From the NCBI GenBank assembly GCA_963835295.1, contig CAWIEX010000011.1, forward strand, positions 620,001-684,000: 64,000 nucleotides of DNA, given 5' to 3'. A model generated the notes under the pieces. That model did not search any database. It was given only the letters and a program-made list of their open reading frames with translations, and had not been told where the DNA came from. Made by a program: the position numbers and the translations under genes. Shown one piece after another: positions 35,453 to 44,255 of this stretch. Every line of letters begins with the position of its first letter. Position 1 is the stretch's first letter. The DNA is from JAOPZW01 sp963835295 (GTDB lineage Bacteria > Actinomycetota > Thermoleophilia > Solirubrobacterales > Solirubrobacteraceae).

Positions 35453-35766
35453 TGTCAACAGGAAGCGAAAAGTGCACCGGGATCAGGAAGCGAGAAGTGC
35501 ACCAGTTGGGGCCTGGTAGCGGTTCAGGCGGAGGGCCGTAGGCCCGGAGCCTGAACCGCTGGCGCTGTGCCGGCGGCCCTTTCGCGCAGCCGGTAGCTCT
35601 TGCCTTTGAGCGTGACCATGTGGGCGTGGTGGATGAGGCGGTCGATGAGCGCGGCGGCGACCATCGCGTCGCCGAGGATCTCGCCCCAGGCCTCGAAGCC
35701 GCGGTTGGAGGTGACGATGATCGAGCCGCGTTCGTAGCGGCGGGCGACGAGGGCGAAGAGCCTCAT
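35453..35766 (-). mobile_element. IS21-family remnant (end plus istB 3' fragment)
   Basis: The outer end tgtcaaca (35453-35460) resembles IS21 termini and is followed by two spaced copies of gaag-cga(a/g)aagtgcacc (from 35462 and 35487), the multiple transposase-binding repeats typical of IS21 ends. The rest of the element, including istA and most of istB, is missing. Confidence 0.65.
35524..35766 (-). pseudogene. IstB-like ATPase, C-terminal fragment
   Basis: Encodes the end of the IS21 helper ATPase: YERGSIIVTSNRGFEAWGEI (sensor 1), then LIDRLIHHAHMVTLKGKSYR (arginine-finger/sensor 2 region). The first two thirds, with the Walker motifs, are gone; the sequence is cut at 35766 where a VOC-protein fragment starts on the other strand. 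Confidence 0.8.
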
Positions 35767-35977
35767 GCTTGGGCTCGCCGACGAGCCGGTCGATCCGCGC
35801 CAGCAGAGCGTGCTCTTCTACTGCTGGTCGTCGGATGTCGCGCAGCTTCGCGACGAGCTTCTGCGCGCCAGCATCGAGGTGAGCGCGATCGAGCATCCGT
35901 TCTACTTGTCCGCCGGGGAGATCAGCGTTACGGATCCCGACGGATATCTGCTCCTGATCGGGCAGCTCGGCGAATAG
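35763..35977 (+). pseudogene. VOC (glyoxalase-fold) protein, C-terminal fragment
   Basis: Reads VLFYCWSSDVAQLRDELLRA, then IEHPFYLSAGEISVTDPDGY and a final LLLIGQLGE, the last half of a glyoxalase/bleomycin-resistance (VOC) domain. The N-terminal half is missing; the break coincides with the truncated IS21 element. The remaining ATG (35765) has no ribosome site. Confidence 0.7.
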
Positions 35978-36090
35978 TTCACCGGCGGGTACGCCGCTGT
36001 GCCGCAGCAGGATCCTCTTGTGCGGACGTCCTTGACGGCACGGTGGTTCGATGTCGACGGCGTGGGGGTGTCCGTCGCGCCGTTCGGGCG

Positions 36091-36902
36091 TCAGGCACGC
36101 GCGTCGAGTTCGTCGAGCAGCGCCGCCAAGGCGTGGGGCAGCCAGCCGACGCGCTCGAGCATTGGAAAGTGCCCGGCGGCGTGAACATGTGCAGCTCGAG
36201 CGCTGGCGCCGCGTGAGCGAGCGCTTGTGCGATCTGGTGGTTGTCGGCGTCGTCGAGCTCGCCGACGTAGACGCGGCCTGGCGCCTTGAGCCGGCCGAGC
36301 GTGGGCAGCGCCGGGGGTACGGGAACGGTCCGGAGCGGAGCGAGGAATAGCGGCGTGTTATCGCGGAGCATGTCGCACACCAGCCGCGTGATTGCGGCGG
36401 GGTACCCATGCGGGGCGAGGTGACGGTCTTCGAGCCAGGCCCGTGCCAGCTGGTCGCGGCCGTGGCGGGCCGCCGCGGCAAGCCGTGCCATGCGCGCCCG
36501 CCGTTCTTCCGACTCGATGTGGCCGGTCAGACCGGGTCCCACGAGCAGCAGCGCGGCCACGCGCTCGCCGTGGGCGAGCGCGAAATCGACCGCGAGCTGA
36601 CCGCCGAACGAGCTTCCCACGAGCACGGCCCGGCCGCCGCATTCGCGGTCGATCACGCCACGCAGCTCAGCGAGGTGATCGATGGCGACGTTGCCGGCCT
36701 CCGGCGCGCCGCGGCCGCGCCGATCGAAGCGCACCACGCGCCCAAGCCGAGACAGCGCGGACATGTCGGTATCGAACATCCGCGCGTCAAGCCCGCCCGC
36801 GTGCAGCAAGACGACAGCCGGCGCCTGGCGGCTCTCGCCAACGCCAACGACTCGATCGTCCATAGGCCCATGTTGACCGTCGCTTACTTCGCGCCGCATC
36901 AT
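36091..36902 (-). pseudogene. Alpha/beta hydrolase, frameshifted near the C terminus
   Basis: Typical esterase-like hydrolase: VVLLHAGGLDARMFD (oxyanion loop), the nucleophile elbow VLVGSSFGGQLAVDFA with Ser, and an acid candidate in YVGELDDADNH. Near 36187 the frame is lost; the expected ending VHAAGHFPMLERVGWL with the catalytic His and LAALLDELDARA then a stop at 36091 is one frame over, so one base appears to be deleted. The ATG at 36902 overlaps the stop of the upstream methyltransferase by four bases, making this the last gene of the DUF1059-led operon. Confidence 0.75.
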
Positions 36903-37983
36903 CGCGGCTCGCAGCAGTCGTCCCGCTGGTCGAACGCTTGCGGGGGCGCATCGCGCGGCCGGAGGGATCGAGCCCGCGCCGGTGCTCGGACACGGCCCGC
37001 CGATCTCCCTGGGCGACTCCTCGAGCCGGCTGGCGGGCCCCGGCGGGCAGCCGGCGGGCGGTCTGGTGGCGTTGGCCGGTCAGGGGTGCCTGGCGAACAG
37101 GCCCCGATGATCCAGGTGGACGCGGGCGCCCGTACCGTTCCGTCGGGTTCCTGCAACTCGGCCAGCGCCGCGTCGAGGGCCGCGACGATGCTCGAGTGAC
37201 GTCGCTCGGCCTCGCTGCCGGCGAGGCGGATGAGTTCGCCCGCGGGACCGATCGCCATGACGAATTGGACTGCCTGCTCGAGGTCAGCGCCGATCGCGAT
37301 CTCGATGTCGCAGCGATGCAGAGAGATGTCCTCGAACCCCGCATGTACGAGCACGTCGGTCGTTGTGTCCGCGTCTGCCATCGAGAACGGGCCCGGCCCG
37401 CAGGTGGGTTGGTCTGTCGCCTCGGGTCGGGTCAAGAATCGCATGGCGACCCGCTCGGCGCGGTGCAGCCAGTCGTTGTCGAGCTTGCGTCGCCACACCA
37501 CCATGCAGAGGCGGCCGCCGGGGACGAGCGCCTGCCGCACATTGCGTAGGGCTACCACTGGATTGGCGAAGAACATCGTCCCGAAACGCGAGAAGACGTA
37601 GTCGAAACCACCGTCGAGCTCGCATGCCTGGACATCGGCGACGAGGAAGCGCGCGTTCGCGACCCCTGCCTCCGCCGTCTCCCGCCGAGCGGCGTCGATG
37701 AAGCGCGGCGCGGCATCGACGCCCACCGCCTCACCCTCGGCCTGACGAGCTCGGCGAGCCGCCGGGTGGTGTCGCCAAAGCCGCAGCCGACATCGAGCGC
37801 CCGGTCACCGGGTCGGGGTGGGCGCAGGCGCAGCGCCTGCTCGCCGTGCGCGCAGAGTCCGGTGGTGACGATGTCGCGGAAGCGCAGGAAGCGGTCGAAG
37901 AGCACGCCGTTCCAGGCCTCGATCGTCACCCCGTTCGAAGCGACGACTGAGCCATCGTGGTCCGCGGCGCCTGCCGAGCTCAT
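36899..37983 (-). pseudogene. Class I SAM methyltransferase, frameshifted
   Basis: UbiE/MenG-like methyltransferase. First frame: NGVLFDRFLRFRDIVTTGLC and the SAM-binding RALDVGCGFGDTTRRLAELV. Near 37740 one base is missing and the second frame continues GVDAAPRFIDAARRE, FLVADVQACELDGGFDYVFS, ALRNVRQALVPGGRLCMVVW to the stop at 36899. Start ATG 37983 overlaps the stop of the metallo-beta-lactamase-fold gene (ATGA). The C-terminal 60 residues are Arg/Pro-rich and look like a further frame error. Confidence 0.75.
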
Positions 37984-39005
37984 GGGCGGGCCTCCTCGGG
38001 CGCTGCCGCGGCGAACTCCAACCGCGTGCCGACACTGTTTTGGATGAACGCTTCGGGGAACCGCGCGGCGAGCGCGTGGGTGGCGCGCCAGCCGGTGCAA
38101 TGCGCCGGTACCAGGACGTCGGGCGAGAACTCGCCGAGCGCGTCGCAGGTCGGCCCGATGATCGGCTCGAAGGCGTTCCCGCTCAGGTGGACGCCCCCGA
38201 GCACGGCGTGGATCCGGTCCTCGCCGGTGAGCTTCCGAACGTAGCGCAGGATGTTGATGATCCCCGAGCGCCCACAGCCGGTCAGGACCACGAGGCCGTG
38301 TCCGCGAACGCTCGCCACCAGGGCCTGGTCGTCGAGGATCAGTGGATCGGGCTCCCATCCGTAATGCCGGTGGGCCTCGTGCCCCGGGAACCCGCGCTCG
38401 AACTCCGTGGTGCGGTCGACCTCGCCGGTCACCAGCAGCGAGCCGTCGAGCAGGAAGGAGGGCTGTCGCTGCTCGACGATCTCGAACCCTGCGCCCTGCA
38501 GCGCTGACTTGCTCGTGGTGGGCAGCTCCACCGCCTCGCGGCCGGGGAAGGCCAGCCGGCGGCGTGTCCAGAACTCCGGATGGATCAGAACGGGCATGCT
38601 CGCGCTGCCTAGCCGGCGCACGAGCCCGTCCATCCCGGTGACGTGGTCCCAATGACCGTGGCTGAGAACGATGATGTCGATGTCGCCGGGCGAGAGGCCG
38701 AGGCGGCGCATGTTCTCGACCAGCCCGTCCGGGCTTCGGCCCGCGTCGAAGAGCACGCGCGTTTCGCGGCCGGCCTTCTCGACGGTCACCAACGCGGAGA
38801 AGCCGTGCTCGGCGCGCAGCGCGTCGTCTGTTTCTCCGCCAATCAGCAGCGGCGCCGCGACGCGCGGCGCGGTTGTCATCGACGGCCGCGCCGCGGGGCC
38901 CTGATCCGGCAGCAGCGAATCGGTCACGTTGTCCACGAGCATGGTCACCGCGACCGCGTCCACGGGCTCGAGCGCGATCGGCTCGAGCCCTTCGCCGCAG
39001 CTCAC
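37980..39005 (-). CDS. Metallo-beta-lactamase-fold hydrolase (dihydropterin-synthase-like subgroup)
   Basis: 341 residues from a GTG at 39005 that overlaps the upstream methyltransferase stop (GTGA). Begins AVAVTMLVDNVTDSLLPDQG, the N-terminal signature of MBL-fold proteins annotated near the methanopterin-type phosphosynthases, then GFSALVTVEKAGRETRVLFD, the metal-binding motif VLSHGHWDHVTG (HxHxDH), and downstream His/Asp ligands in VVLTGCGRSGIIN and VPAHCTGWRA. A soluble hydrolase or oxidoreductase of unknown substrate. It is the only intact enzyme in its operon, lying between two broken methyltransferases. Confidence 0.8.
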   Translation of the reverse strand: MSCGEGLEPIALEPVDAVAVTMLVDNVTDSLLPDQGPAARPSMTTAPRVAAPLLIGGETDDALRAEHGFSALVTVEKAGRETRVLFDAGRSPDGLVENMRRLGLSPGDIDIIVLSHGHWDHVTGMDGLVRRLGSASMPVLIHPEFWTRRRLAFPGREAVELPTTSKSALQGAGFEIVEQRQPSFLLDGSLLVTGEVDRTTEFERGFPGHEAHRHYGWEPDPLILDDQALVASVRGHGLVVLTGCGRSGIINILRYVRKLTGEDRIHAVLGGVHLSGNAFEPIIGPTCDALGEFSPDVLVPAHCTGWRATHALAARFPEAFIQNSVGTRLEFAAAAPEEARP

Positions 39006-40071
39006 GGCCGGGCCTCCAGCACGAGGTTGAACGGCGTCGCGGTGGCGCGGCGGAAGCGCGTGAACCCGCCCGCGGTGACGACCTCGCGCAAACGCGCCTC
39101 GCCGGCCTGCGCTCCGAGCGCCAGGCCGACGTCCTGGGACAGCGACGCCGGCGTGCACAGGAGCGTCGAGAACCCGTAGTACGCGCGGCCGACCGGGTTG
39201 AGGTTGTCCTCGACGCGGCCCCCGGCGGGCTCGACGAGCATCCACGTGCCGTCCGGCGCGAGCGTCCCGAGCACGTGCCGTGCCGCGCCGACGGGATCGC
39301 CCATGTCGTGCAGGCAGTCGAACATCGTCACGAGGTCCTAGCCCTCGCCGGTGTAGACGTCGGCGGGCTCGGCCTCGAAGCGGATGCGGTCGGCGACGCC
39401 GGCCTCCTCGGCGCGCCGGCGGGCGGTCTCGATCGATGCGGCGTGGTGGTCGGACCCGACGAACGTCGAGCTGGGGTAGGCGCGGGCCATGACGATCGTG
39501 GAGGCGCCGTGGCCGCAGCCGACGTCGGCGACGCGGCCACCGGCCTGCAACCGTTCGTGCACGTCCTCGAGGGCGGGGATCCAGGCGTCGATGATGTTGG
39601 CGCGGTAGCCGGGCTCGAAGAATCGCTGGCAGCCCTCGAAGACGTCGGGGTTGTGCTCGTGCCAGCCCATCCTTCGCCGGTCAGGAACGCGTTCTGGATG
39701 CGTTCGAGGTCGGCCGTGGCACCGAGCGCGACCTGAAAGCCGCCGCCGACGAAGGCGGGGCCTGACTCGTCGGCGAGGACCGCGGCCTGCTCGGGGCTCA
39801 AGGCGTAGCGACGAGCGGCGGCGTTGTAGGTGACGTAGCCGCTCGCCGCCTGGGCGTTGAGCCACTCGCGGACGTAGCGCTCCGCGGTGCCGGTTCGCTC
39901 CGCCAGCTCGGTGGACGTCGGTCCGTCCGCGTCGGCAAGGGCGCGGTACAGCCCGAGGCGGTCGCCGATGACGATGAGCGCTGCGTTGACCGTGGCGCCG
40001 AACTCGACGACCGCTTGGCCGAGCAACGCGTCAAGGCGCTCCGGATCGAGGGTTGTGGCCTGCGTGGACAT
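39002..40071 (-). pseudogene. SAM methyltransferase with N-terminal winged helix, frameshift plus nonsense codon
   Basis: Start ATG 40071 after GAGGAG. N-terminal dimerisation/winged-helix: VNAALIVIGDRLGLYRALAD, LAERTGTAERYVREWLNA. Near 39670 a base is missing; the next frame holds MGWHEHNPDVFEGCQRFFEP and the SAM loop GRVADVGCGHGASTIVMARA. At 39338-39340 a TAG replaces an expected Tyr codon (GEG-stop-DLVTMFDCLHDMGDP), after which the domain runs on to its natural end at 39002. Two independent lesions show a true pseudogene. Similar proteins methylate small molecules (Rv2258c-like). Confidence 0.8.
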
Positions 40072-40123
40072 GTGCTCCTCCTCTGCTTGCAGCCAGGCGG
40101 GCACGAGCGGACGCGGTCGCGCG

Positions 40124-40285
40124 CTACTCCACGACCTCGATCCAGCTGGCGATCTCGTCGCGAGTCTCGGTGTCGGCGAGCTCGGGGTGGTCGCTGCGGA
40201 CGTGGCGCTCGATCAACTCGATCACCTCGTCATCCGTGTCGGCCCGCGCGACGTAACCGCACTCGCATTTGATCTGCCTGGCCAT
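40124..40285 (-). CDS. DUF1059 small protein, copy 1
   Basis: 53 residues: MARQIKCECGYVARADTDDE and then IELIERHVRSDHPELADTET. The conserved C7-x-C9 and H28-x4-H33 look like a small zinc site; this is my reading, no function is known to me. Head gene of the operon with the two methyltransferases, the MBL protein and the hydrolase (52 bp to the next start), and divergent from SARP copy 1 across a promoter holding an 11-bp direct repeat. Confidence 0.85.
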   Translation of the reverse strand: MARQIKCECGYVARADTDDEVIELIERHVRSDHPELADTETRDEIASWIEVVE

Positions 40286-40343
40286 CGGGCTTGTCGCTTT
40301 CGGGCGATTGTCGGACGGGCCCCTTTCGGCGAGGTATACAACT

Positions 40344-40362
40344 ACGTTGGAAGAACGTTGGA
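40344..40362. promoter_or_regulatory. Predicted SARP operator 1
   Basis: Direct repeat ACGTTGGA at 40344 and 40355, an exact 11-bp period, between the divergent DUF1059 and SARP genes. SARP regulators bind short direct repeats spaced about one helical turn; the same pattern recurs at 41317-41335. Confidence 0.5.
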
Positions 40363-41125
40363 GTCCGTCCCGCCGACAAGAATCCAGCTCTGCGGTCTGC
40401 TCGCGGTCGAGCTTCGAGGCCGCCGGATCGAGGGCAGCCTCCCGAGCCGCAAGGGTCGCCTTCTGTTTGCCTACCTGACGCTCAACCGCGGCCGCGCGAT
40501 CCCGCGCGACGAGCTGGTCGAAGCGCTCTGGCCCTTCGCGCTGCCTACCGCCGCGCCGTCGGCGCTCACCGTCCTGCTCTCGAAGCTGCGAGCCACCGTC
40601 GGCCCGGAGGTCCTGCGCGGTCGAGGCGACGTGACTCTCGCCCTCCCGCTCGCTGCCAGAGTCGACGTCGAGGACGCGGTCGCGGGCGTCCATTCGGCCG
40701 AGTCGGCCGTGGCCGCCGGCGAGTGGAGGCGCGCCTGGGGCCCTGCCCTGCGCGCTCAGTTCATCGCTGGGCGGCGGCTGCTACCCGAGCACGAAGCCCC
40801 CTGGATCGACGAGTGGCGCCGCCGACTGGACGATGTGCTCGACCATGCGTTGGAGGCGTACGCGGCGGCCTGCCTCGGTATCCGCGGGGCCGAGCTGGCC
40901 GGGGCACAACGCGCCGCCAGGCGCCTCGTCGAACGCGCGCCCCTCCGCGAGACCGGCTACCGCCTGCTCATGGACAGCCTCGCCGCAGAAGGAAACGTCG
41001 CTGAGGCCATGCGCGTGTACGACCGCGCCCGCACGACGTTGCGCGAGGAACTGGGACTCACCCCGGGTCCGGCGATCCAGGAAGCGCACGAGCGCCTGCT
41101 CAACCAAGGCACGACCGCACCCTGA
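40358..41125 (+). CDS. SARP/BTAD-family transcriptional activator, copy 1
   Basis: 255 residues. OmpR-like winged helix: RIQLCGLLAVELRGRRIEGS, SRKGRLLFAYLTLNRGRAIP, RDELVEALWP and APSALTVLLSKLRATVG; then the bacterial transcriptional activation domain, with LVERAPLRETGYRLLMDSLA and EAMRVYDRARTTLREELGLT, ending GPAIQEAHERLL. No ATPase or sensor domain, so a small SARP. The start is uncertain: no ATG or GTG precedes the domain, and TTG 40358 is the nearest; it would overlap the predicted operator and so make the gene self-sensitive. Probably activates the divergent DUF1059 operon. Confidence 0.85.
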   Translation: MESVPPTRIQLCGLLAVELRGRRIEGSLPSRKGRLLFAYLTLNRGRAIPRDELVEALWPFALPTAAPSALTVLLSKLRATVGPEVLRGRGDVTLALPLAARVDVEDAVAGVHSAESAVAAGEWRRAWGPALRAQFIAGRRLLPEHEAPWIDEWRRRLDDVLDHALEAYAAACLGIRGAELAGAQRAARRLVERAPLRETGYRLLMDSLAAEGNVAEAMRVYDRARTTLREELGLTPGPAIQEAHERLLNQGTTAP

Positions 41126-41164
41126 GCCAGCGGAACCGGGTGCGCGGCCAGCGGTCGGCCTTCG

Positions 41165-41300
41165 CTCGTCGCGTCCGAGCGCGTGCGCCCGGTGCAGCAC
41201 GTGGTTGGCGAATAGCGCTCGGCCCTGGCGGCTAGGGAGGCGCTGCTCGACGCGACGGCCGCCAAGCTCGACGACGAAGTGGCCGCAAGAGCTGCACGTT
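41165..41300 (-). pseudogene. SARP N-terminal fragment
   Basis: On the minus strand, VQL, a one-base break, then CGHFVVELGGRRVEQRLPSR, QGRALFANHVLHRAHALGRD: the first 45 residues of a SARP winged helix, aligned with copies 1 and 2. It is divergent from DUF1059 copy 2, in the same arrangement as the intact pair 1 kb away. The rest of the gene is gone; the 3' end of SARP copy 1 follows on the other strand. Confidence 0.7.
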
Positions 41301-41316
41301 GGTGTCGCCCGCGCGC

Positions 41317-41335
41317 TCCAATGTTGCTCCAACGT
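41317..41335. promoter_or_regulatory. Predicted SARP operator 2
   Basis: On the minus strand ACGTTGGA (41328-41335) and ACATTGGA (41317-41324), again 11 bp apart, between the SARP fragment and DUF1059 copy 2. Confidence 0.45.
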
Positions 41336-41388
41336 TTCGGGCAACATACGGGAAAGCTCGGGCTCCCACAATCGGGTCGACCTTCATC

Positions 41389-41550
41389 ATGGCCAGGCAG
41401 ATCACATGCGGGTGCGGCTACGTCGCCCGCGGTGAGAGCGTGGACGAGGTCGTGGACCTCATCCAGGCGCACCTGCGGAGCGACCACCCTGAGCTCGCCG
41501 CCCACACCCGGCGCGAGGACATCGCCGGCTGGGTCGAGATCGTCGACTAG
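41389..41550 (+). CDS. DUF1059 small protein, copy 2
   Basis: 53 residues, MARQITCGCGYVARGESVDE and then DLIQAHLRSDHPELAAHTRR, ending IAGWVEIVD. C7, C9, H28 and H33 are conserved with copies 1 and 3. About 60% identical to copy 1, so a recent duplication. It leads the rhodanese and FAD-oxidase genes on the plus strand (48-bp gap to the rhodanese start). Confidence 0.85.
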   Translation: MARQITCGCGYVARGESVDEVVDLIQAHLRSDHPELAAHTRREDIAGWVEIVD

Positions 41551-41598
41551 GCGCCCTGTCGCGCCGGTCGCCTGGCCCGACCATCGAGAGGAGTTCTC

Positions 41599-42456
41599 AT
41601 GCCTTCCAGCGCGCCGCTGGTCGATACCGGCTGGCTGGCCGGCCATCTCGGCGACGAGCGCTTGCTCGTGGCCGACTGCCGCTTCGCGGGCACGCGGGAC
41701 GCCTCCCGTGCCCGCTACCTCGAGGGCCACATCCCGGGCGCGATCCACGTCTTCTGGCTCGACGATCTGTGCACGGCCGACACCACGGTCACGACGTTCC
41801 TGCCGACCGCGGAGCAGGCCGCCCGCGCCTTCGCGCGTCTTGGCATCGGCGAGCAGATGTTCGTCATCGCCTACGCCGACCAGGGCAACCTGTACGCCGC
41901 GCGGTTGTGGCACGTGCTCACGGCTTTCGGACACGACCGCGTGGCGCTGCTCGACGGCGGGATCGAGACGTGGTGCGCCGAAGGCCGGCCGCTCGAACGC
42001 CGCGAGCGCATCCCGTGCGCGATCGCGTTGCTCCCGCGCCGCGCGGCGGTCAGGCTCGCCGGGGCCGAGGAGCTCCGCGCGCGGCTGGACGACCCGGCGC
42101 TGCGGATCGTCGACGTCCGCGCCCCGTCCGAGTACGAGGGCAGTGAGCGCCGCGCCGCGCGCGGCGGGCACATCCCCGGCGCCGTCCTGCTCCCCTGGGA
42201 GGGCAACCTGCGTGCCGACCGCACCCTGCGCGCGCCGCGCGAGATCCGCACCCGCGCTCGCGCTGGCGGCCTGCTGCCGGAGCACGACATCGTGACCTAC
42301 TGCCAGGGCGGAGTACGCGCCGCCCACACGGCGCTCGCGCTCTCGCTGGCCGGACTCCCGACCGTCCGCGTCTACGACGGCTCATGGGCCGAGTGGGGCA
42401 ACCGCCCCGACCTCCCGGTCACGACCGTCGCCGCGACCGCCGCGGCCGGCGGCTGA
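41599..42456 (+). CDS. Two-domain thiosulfate/3-mercaptopyruvate sulfurtransferase (rhodanese)
   Basis: 285 residues, start after GAGAGGAG. N-terminal inactive rhodanese domain: LLVADCRFAGTRDASRARYL, EGHIPGAIHVFWLDDL, FVIAYADQGNLYAARLWHVL (Asp where the active domain has Cys). C-terminal catalytic domain: LRIVDVRAPSEYEG, GGHIPGAVLLPWEGNL, and the active loop IVTYCQGGVRAAHTALAL with the sulfur-carrying Cys. Transfers sulfur from thiosulfate or mercaptopyruvate to a thiophilic acceptor in the cytoplasm. Lies directly behind DUF1059 copy 2, so probably under the same SARP-type control. Confidence 0.92.
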   Translation: MPSSAPLVDTGWLAGHLGDERLLVADCRFAGTRDASRARYLEGHIPGAIHVFWLDDLCTADTTVTTFLPTAEQAARAFARLGIGEQMFVIAYADQGNLYAARLWHVLTAFGHDRVALLDGGIETWCAEGRPLERRERIPCAIALLPRRAAVRLAGAEELRARLDDPALRIVDVRAPSEYEGSERRAARGGHIPGAVLLPWEGNLRADRTLRAPREIRTRARAGGLLPEHDIVTYCQGGVRAAHTALALSLAGLPTVRVYDGSWAEWGNRPDLPVTTVAATAAAGG

Positions 42457-42458
42457 CC

Positions 42459-42630
42459 ATGCCCGTCGAACCCTCACGAAGGGAGGTAGCTCAGGTCAAC
42501 CTCCACCGCCAGCCCGACGACCTCGGCGAGTTCGTCGTCTTCCTCGTGTCCGGCGCGTCCGACTACATCACGGGCGCATCCGTGCTGATCGACGGCGGCT
42601 TCACGATCTCGCCGCGGTCGCGCCGCCCTG
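42459..42630 (+). pseudogene. Short-chain dehydrogenase, C-terminal fragment
   Basis: Reads DDLGEFVVFLVSGASDYITG then ASVLIDGGFTIS, the last 35 residues of a classical SDR including the region after the active site. The Rossmann motif and the YxxxK catalytic pair are missing. The frame runs on without homology. A deletion relic between the rhodanese and the FAD-oxidase genes. Confidence 0.7.
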
Positions 42631-42771
42631 TCCGCGACCCGAACATCCGCGAGAAGGGTCGTACATCGAAGTGCGACCGATCGTACTACCTAATTGAACC
42701 AACAGAAGGCGAGCATCGACGAGACGTCGCTCGACGCCGGCGAGCTCTCCCCGACACGCAAAGGAGTCCGC

Positions 42772-44193
42772 ATGGCCACGACGACGGGAACCCCGGCGGC
42801 ACTGAGCGACGGCGCGCTGGACGAGCTGAAGGCAAGGATTCGGGGACGCGTACTCACGCGAAGTGACCCCGGCTACGACGAGATCCGGCCGGCGTTCAAC
42901 GCGATGCATCAGGGCCGCCCTGCGATCGTCGTGGCCTGTGGCGGCACGGCCGACGTCGTCGACGCCGTCAACTTCGCACGCGACCGGGGCCTGCCAGTTG
43001 CCGTGCGCGGCGGCGGGCACTCGATCGCCGGGCTGTCGAGCATCGACGGCGGCATGCTGATCGACCTCGGCGAGATGAAGGGCGTCCAAGTCGACCCGGA
43101 GCGCCGGCTCGTCCGCGTCCAGGGCGGCGCCGTTCTGGGCGACGTCGACCGCGAGACGCAGGCATTCGGTCTCGTCGCGCCGAGCGGCGTCGTGTCCGAA
43201 ACCGGGGTCGCCGGCCTGACGCTCGGAGGAGGCTACGGCTGGCTGCGACGCAAGTACGGGCTGGCATGCGATGGAATCGTCGAGGCGCAGGTCGTGGGCG
43301 CGGACGGCGAGGTGCGCACGGCATCGGCGGAATCGAACCCTGACCTCTTCTGGGCGATCCGCGGTGGCGGCGGCAACTTCGGGATCGTCACGTCGTTCAC
43401 GTTCCGGTTGCAGGAGCTCGGTCCCGAGGTGGCGTTCGCGGCGGTGATGTACCCGATTGAGGAGGTCGCCGACGTGCTGCGCAGGTGGCGCGACTACGTT
43501 GAGCAGGCGCCCAACGACGTGACCTCCGTCTGCGTCACGGTCACCTTCCCGGCCAACCCCGAGCTGCCCGAGGCCGTCCACGACCGGCCGGTCGCGATCG
43601 TCGGTGGCGTCTACGCGGGTGACGTCGAGGAGGGCATGCAGGTGATGCAGCCCTTGCGGGAGCTGGGCACCGTCCTGTTCGACATGTCCGGCCCGACGCC
43701 GTTCGTGAGCGTGCAGACGGGCTTCGACGCGCTGTTCCCGCGCAACCAGCTGCGCGCCTACTGGAAGGCGCTTCACCTGGAGGAACTCGACGACGAGGCA
43801 ATCGACGCGATCGCCGACAGGGCGCTCGACCGCCCGGCGCCGCAGACGCTCGTCAACACGTTCCACATGGGCGGCGCGATCGCCGACGTGGCGCTCGAGG
43901 ACACGGCCTTCCCAGAGCGCTCCGCGCCCTACCTCGTCTCGATCGACGGCCAGTGGACCGACGCACGGGACGACGCCGACAACATCGCCTGGGTGCGCTC
44001 GGCCTTCGAGAGCTTCCAGCCGTTCGGGAACGGAAGCGTGTACCTCAACTTCACGGGCCGGGCCGACGAGGCGCCGAGCGACGGTGTCGACAGCGCGTTC
44101 GGTCGCAACCGGGAGAGGCTCACCGAGGTCAAGAAGGCATACGACCCGGACAACTTCTTCAACCGCAACGACAACATCACACCGGCTCGCTAG
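42772..44193 (+). CDS. FAD-linked oxidase of the berberine-bridge-enzyme type
   Basis: 473 residues; start fixed by AAAGGAG seven bases upstream of ATG 42772. FAD-binding domain (about 40-210): LPVAVRGGGHSIAGLSSIDG, whose His is the covalent FAD ligand; GGAVLGDVDRETQAFGLVAP; SETGVAGLTLGGGYGWL, then KYGLACDG, where Cys would be the second covalent FAD link. C-terminal berberine-bridge domain ends AYDPDNFFNRNDNI. Oxidises sugars, alkaloids or other alcohol/amine substrates with oxygen, producing peroxide. No signal peptide, so cytoplasmic. Confidence 0.9.
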   Translation: MATTTGTPAALSDGALDELKARIRGRVLTRSDPGYDEIRPAFNAMHQGRPAIVVACGGTADVVDAVNFARDRGLPVAVRGGGHSIAGLSSIDGGMLIDLGEMKGVQVDPERRLVRVQGGAVLGDVDRETQAFGLVAPSGVVSETGVAGLTLGGGYGWLRRKYGLACDGIVEAQVVGADGEVRTASAESNPDLFWAIRGGGGNFGIVTSFTFRLQELGPEVAFAAVMYPIEEVADVLRRWRDYVEQAPNDVTSVCVTVTFPANPELPEAVHDRPVAIVGGVYAGDVEEGMQVMQPLRELGTVLFDMSGPTPFVSVQTGFDALFPRNQLRAYWKALHLEELDDEAIDAIADRALDRPAPQTLVNTFHMGGAIADVALEDTAFPERSAPYLVSIDGQWTDARDDADNIAWVRSAFESFQPFGNGSVYLNFTGRADEAPSDGVDSAFGRNRERLTEVKKAYDPDNFFNRNDNITPAR

Positions 44194-44255
44194 GCAAGCG
44201 GGCGCCGACGAGCACGACCGAACCCGACCAAGACCAGCGAGCAAGAGGAGATCCG

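Noticed and set aside
37980..38882. Shorter start for the MBL-fold protein at MTTAPRV
   Set aside because: The AVTMLVDNVTDSLLPDQG segment before it is conserved in the family and the GTG at 39005 overlaps the preceding stop codon.
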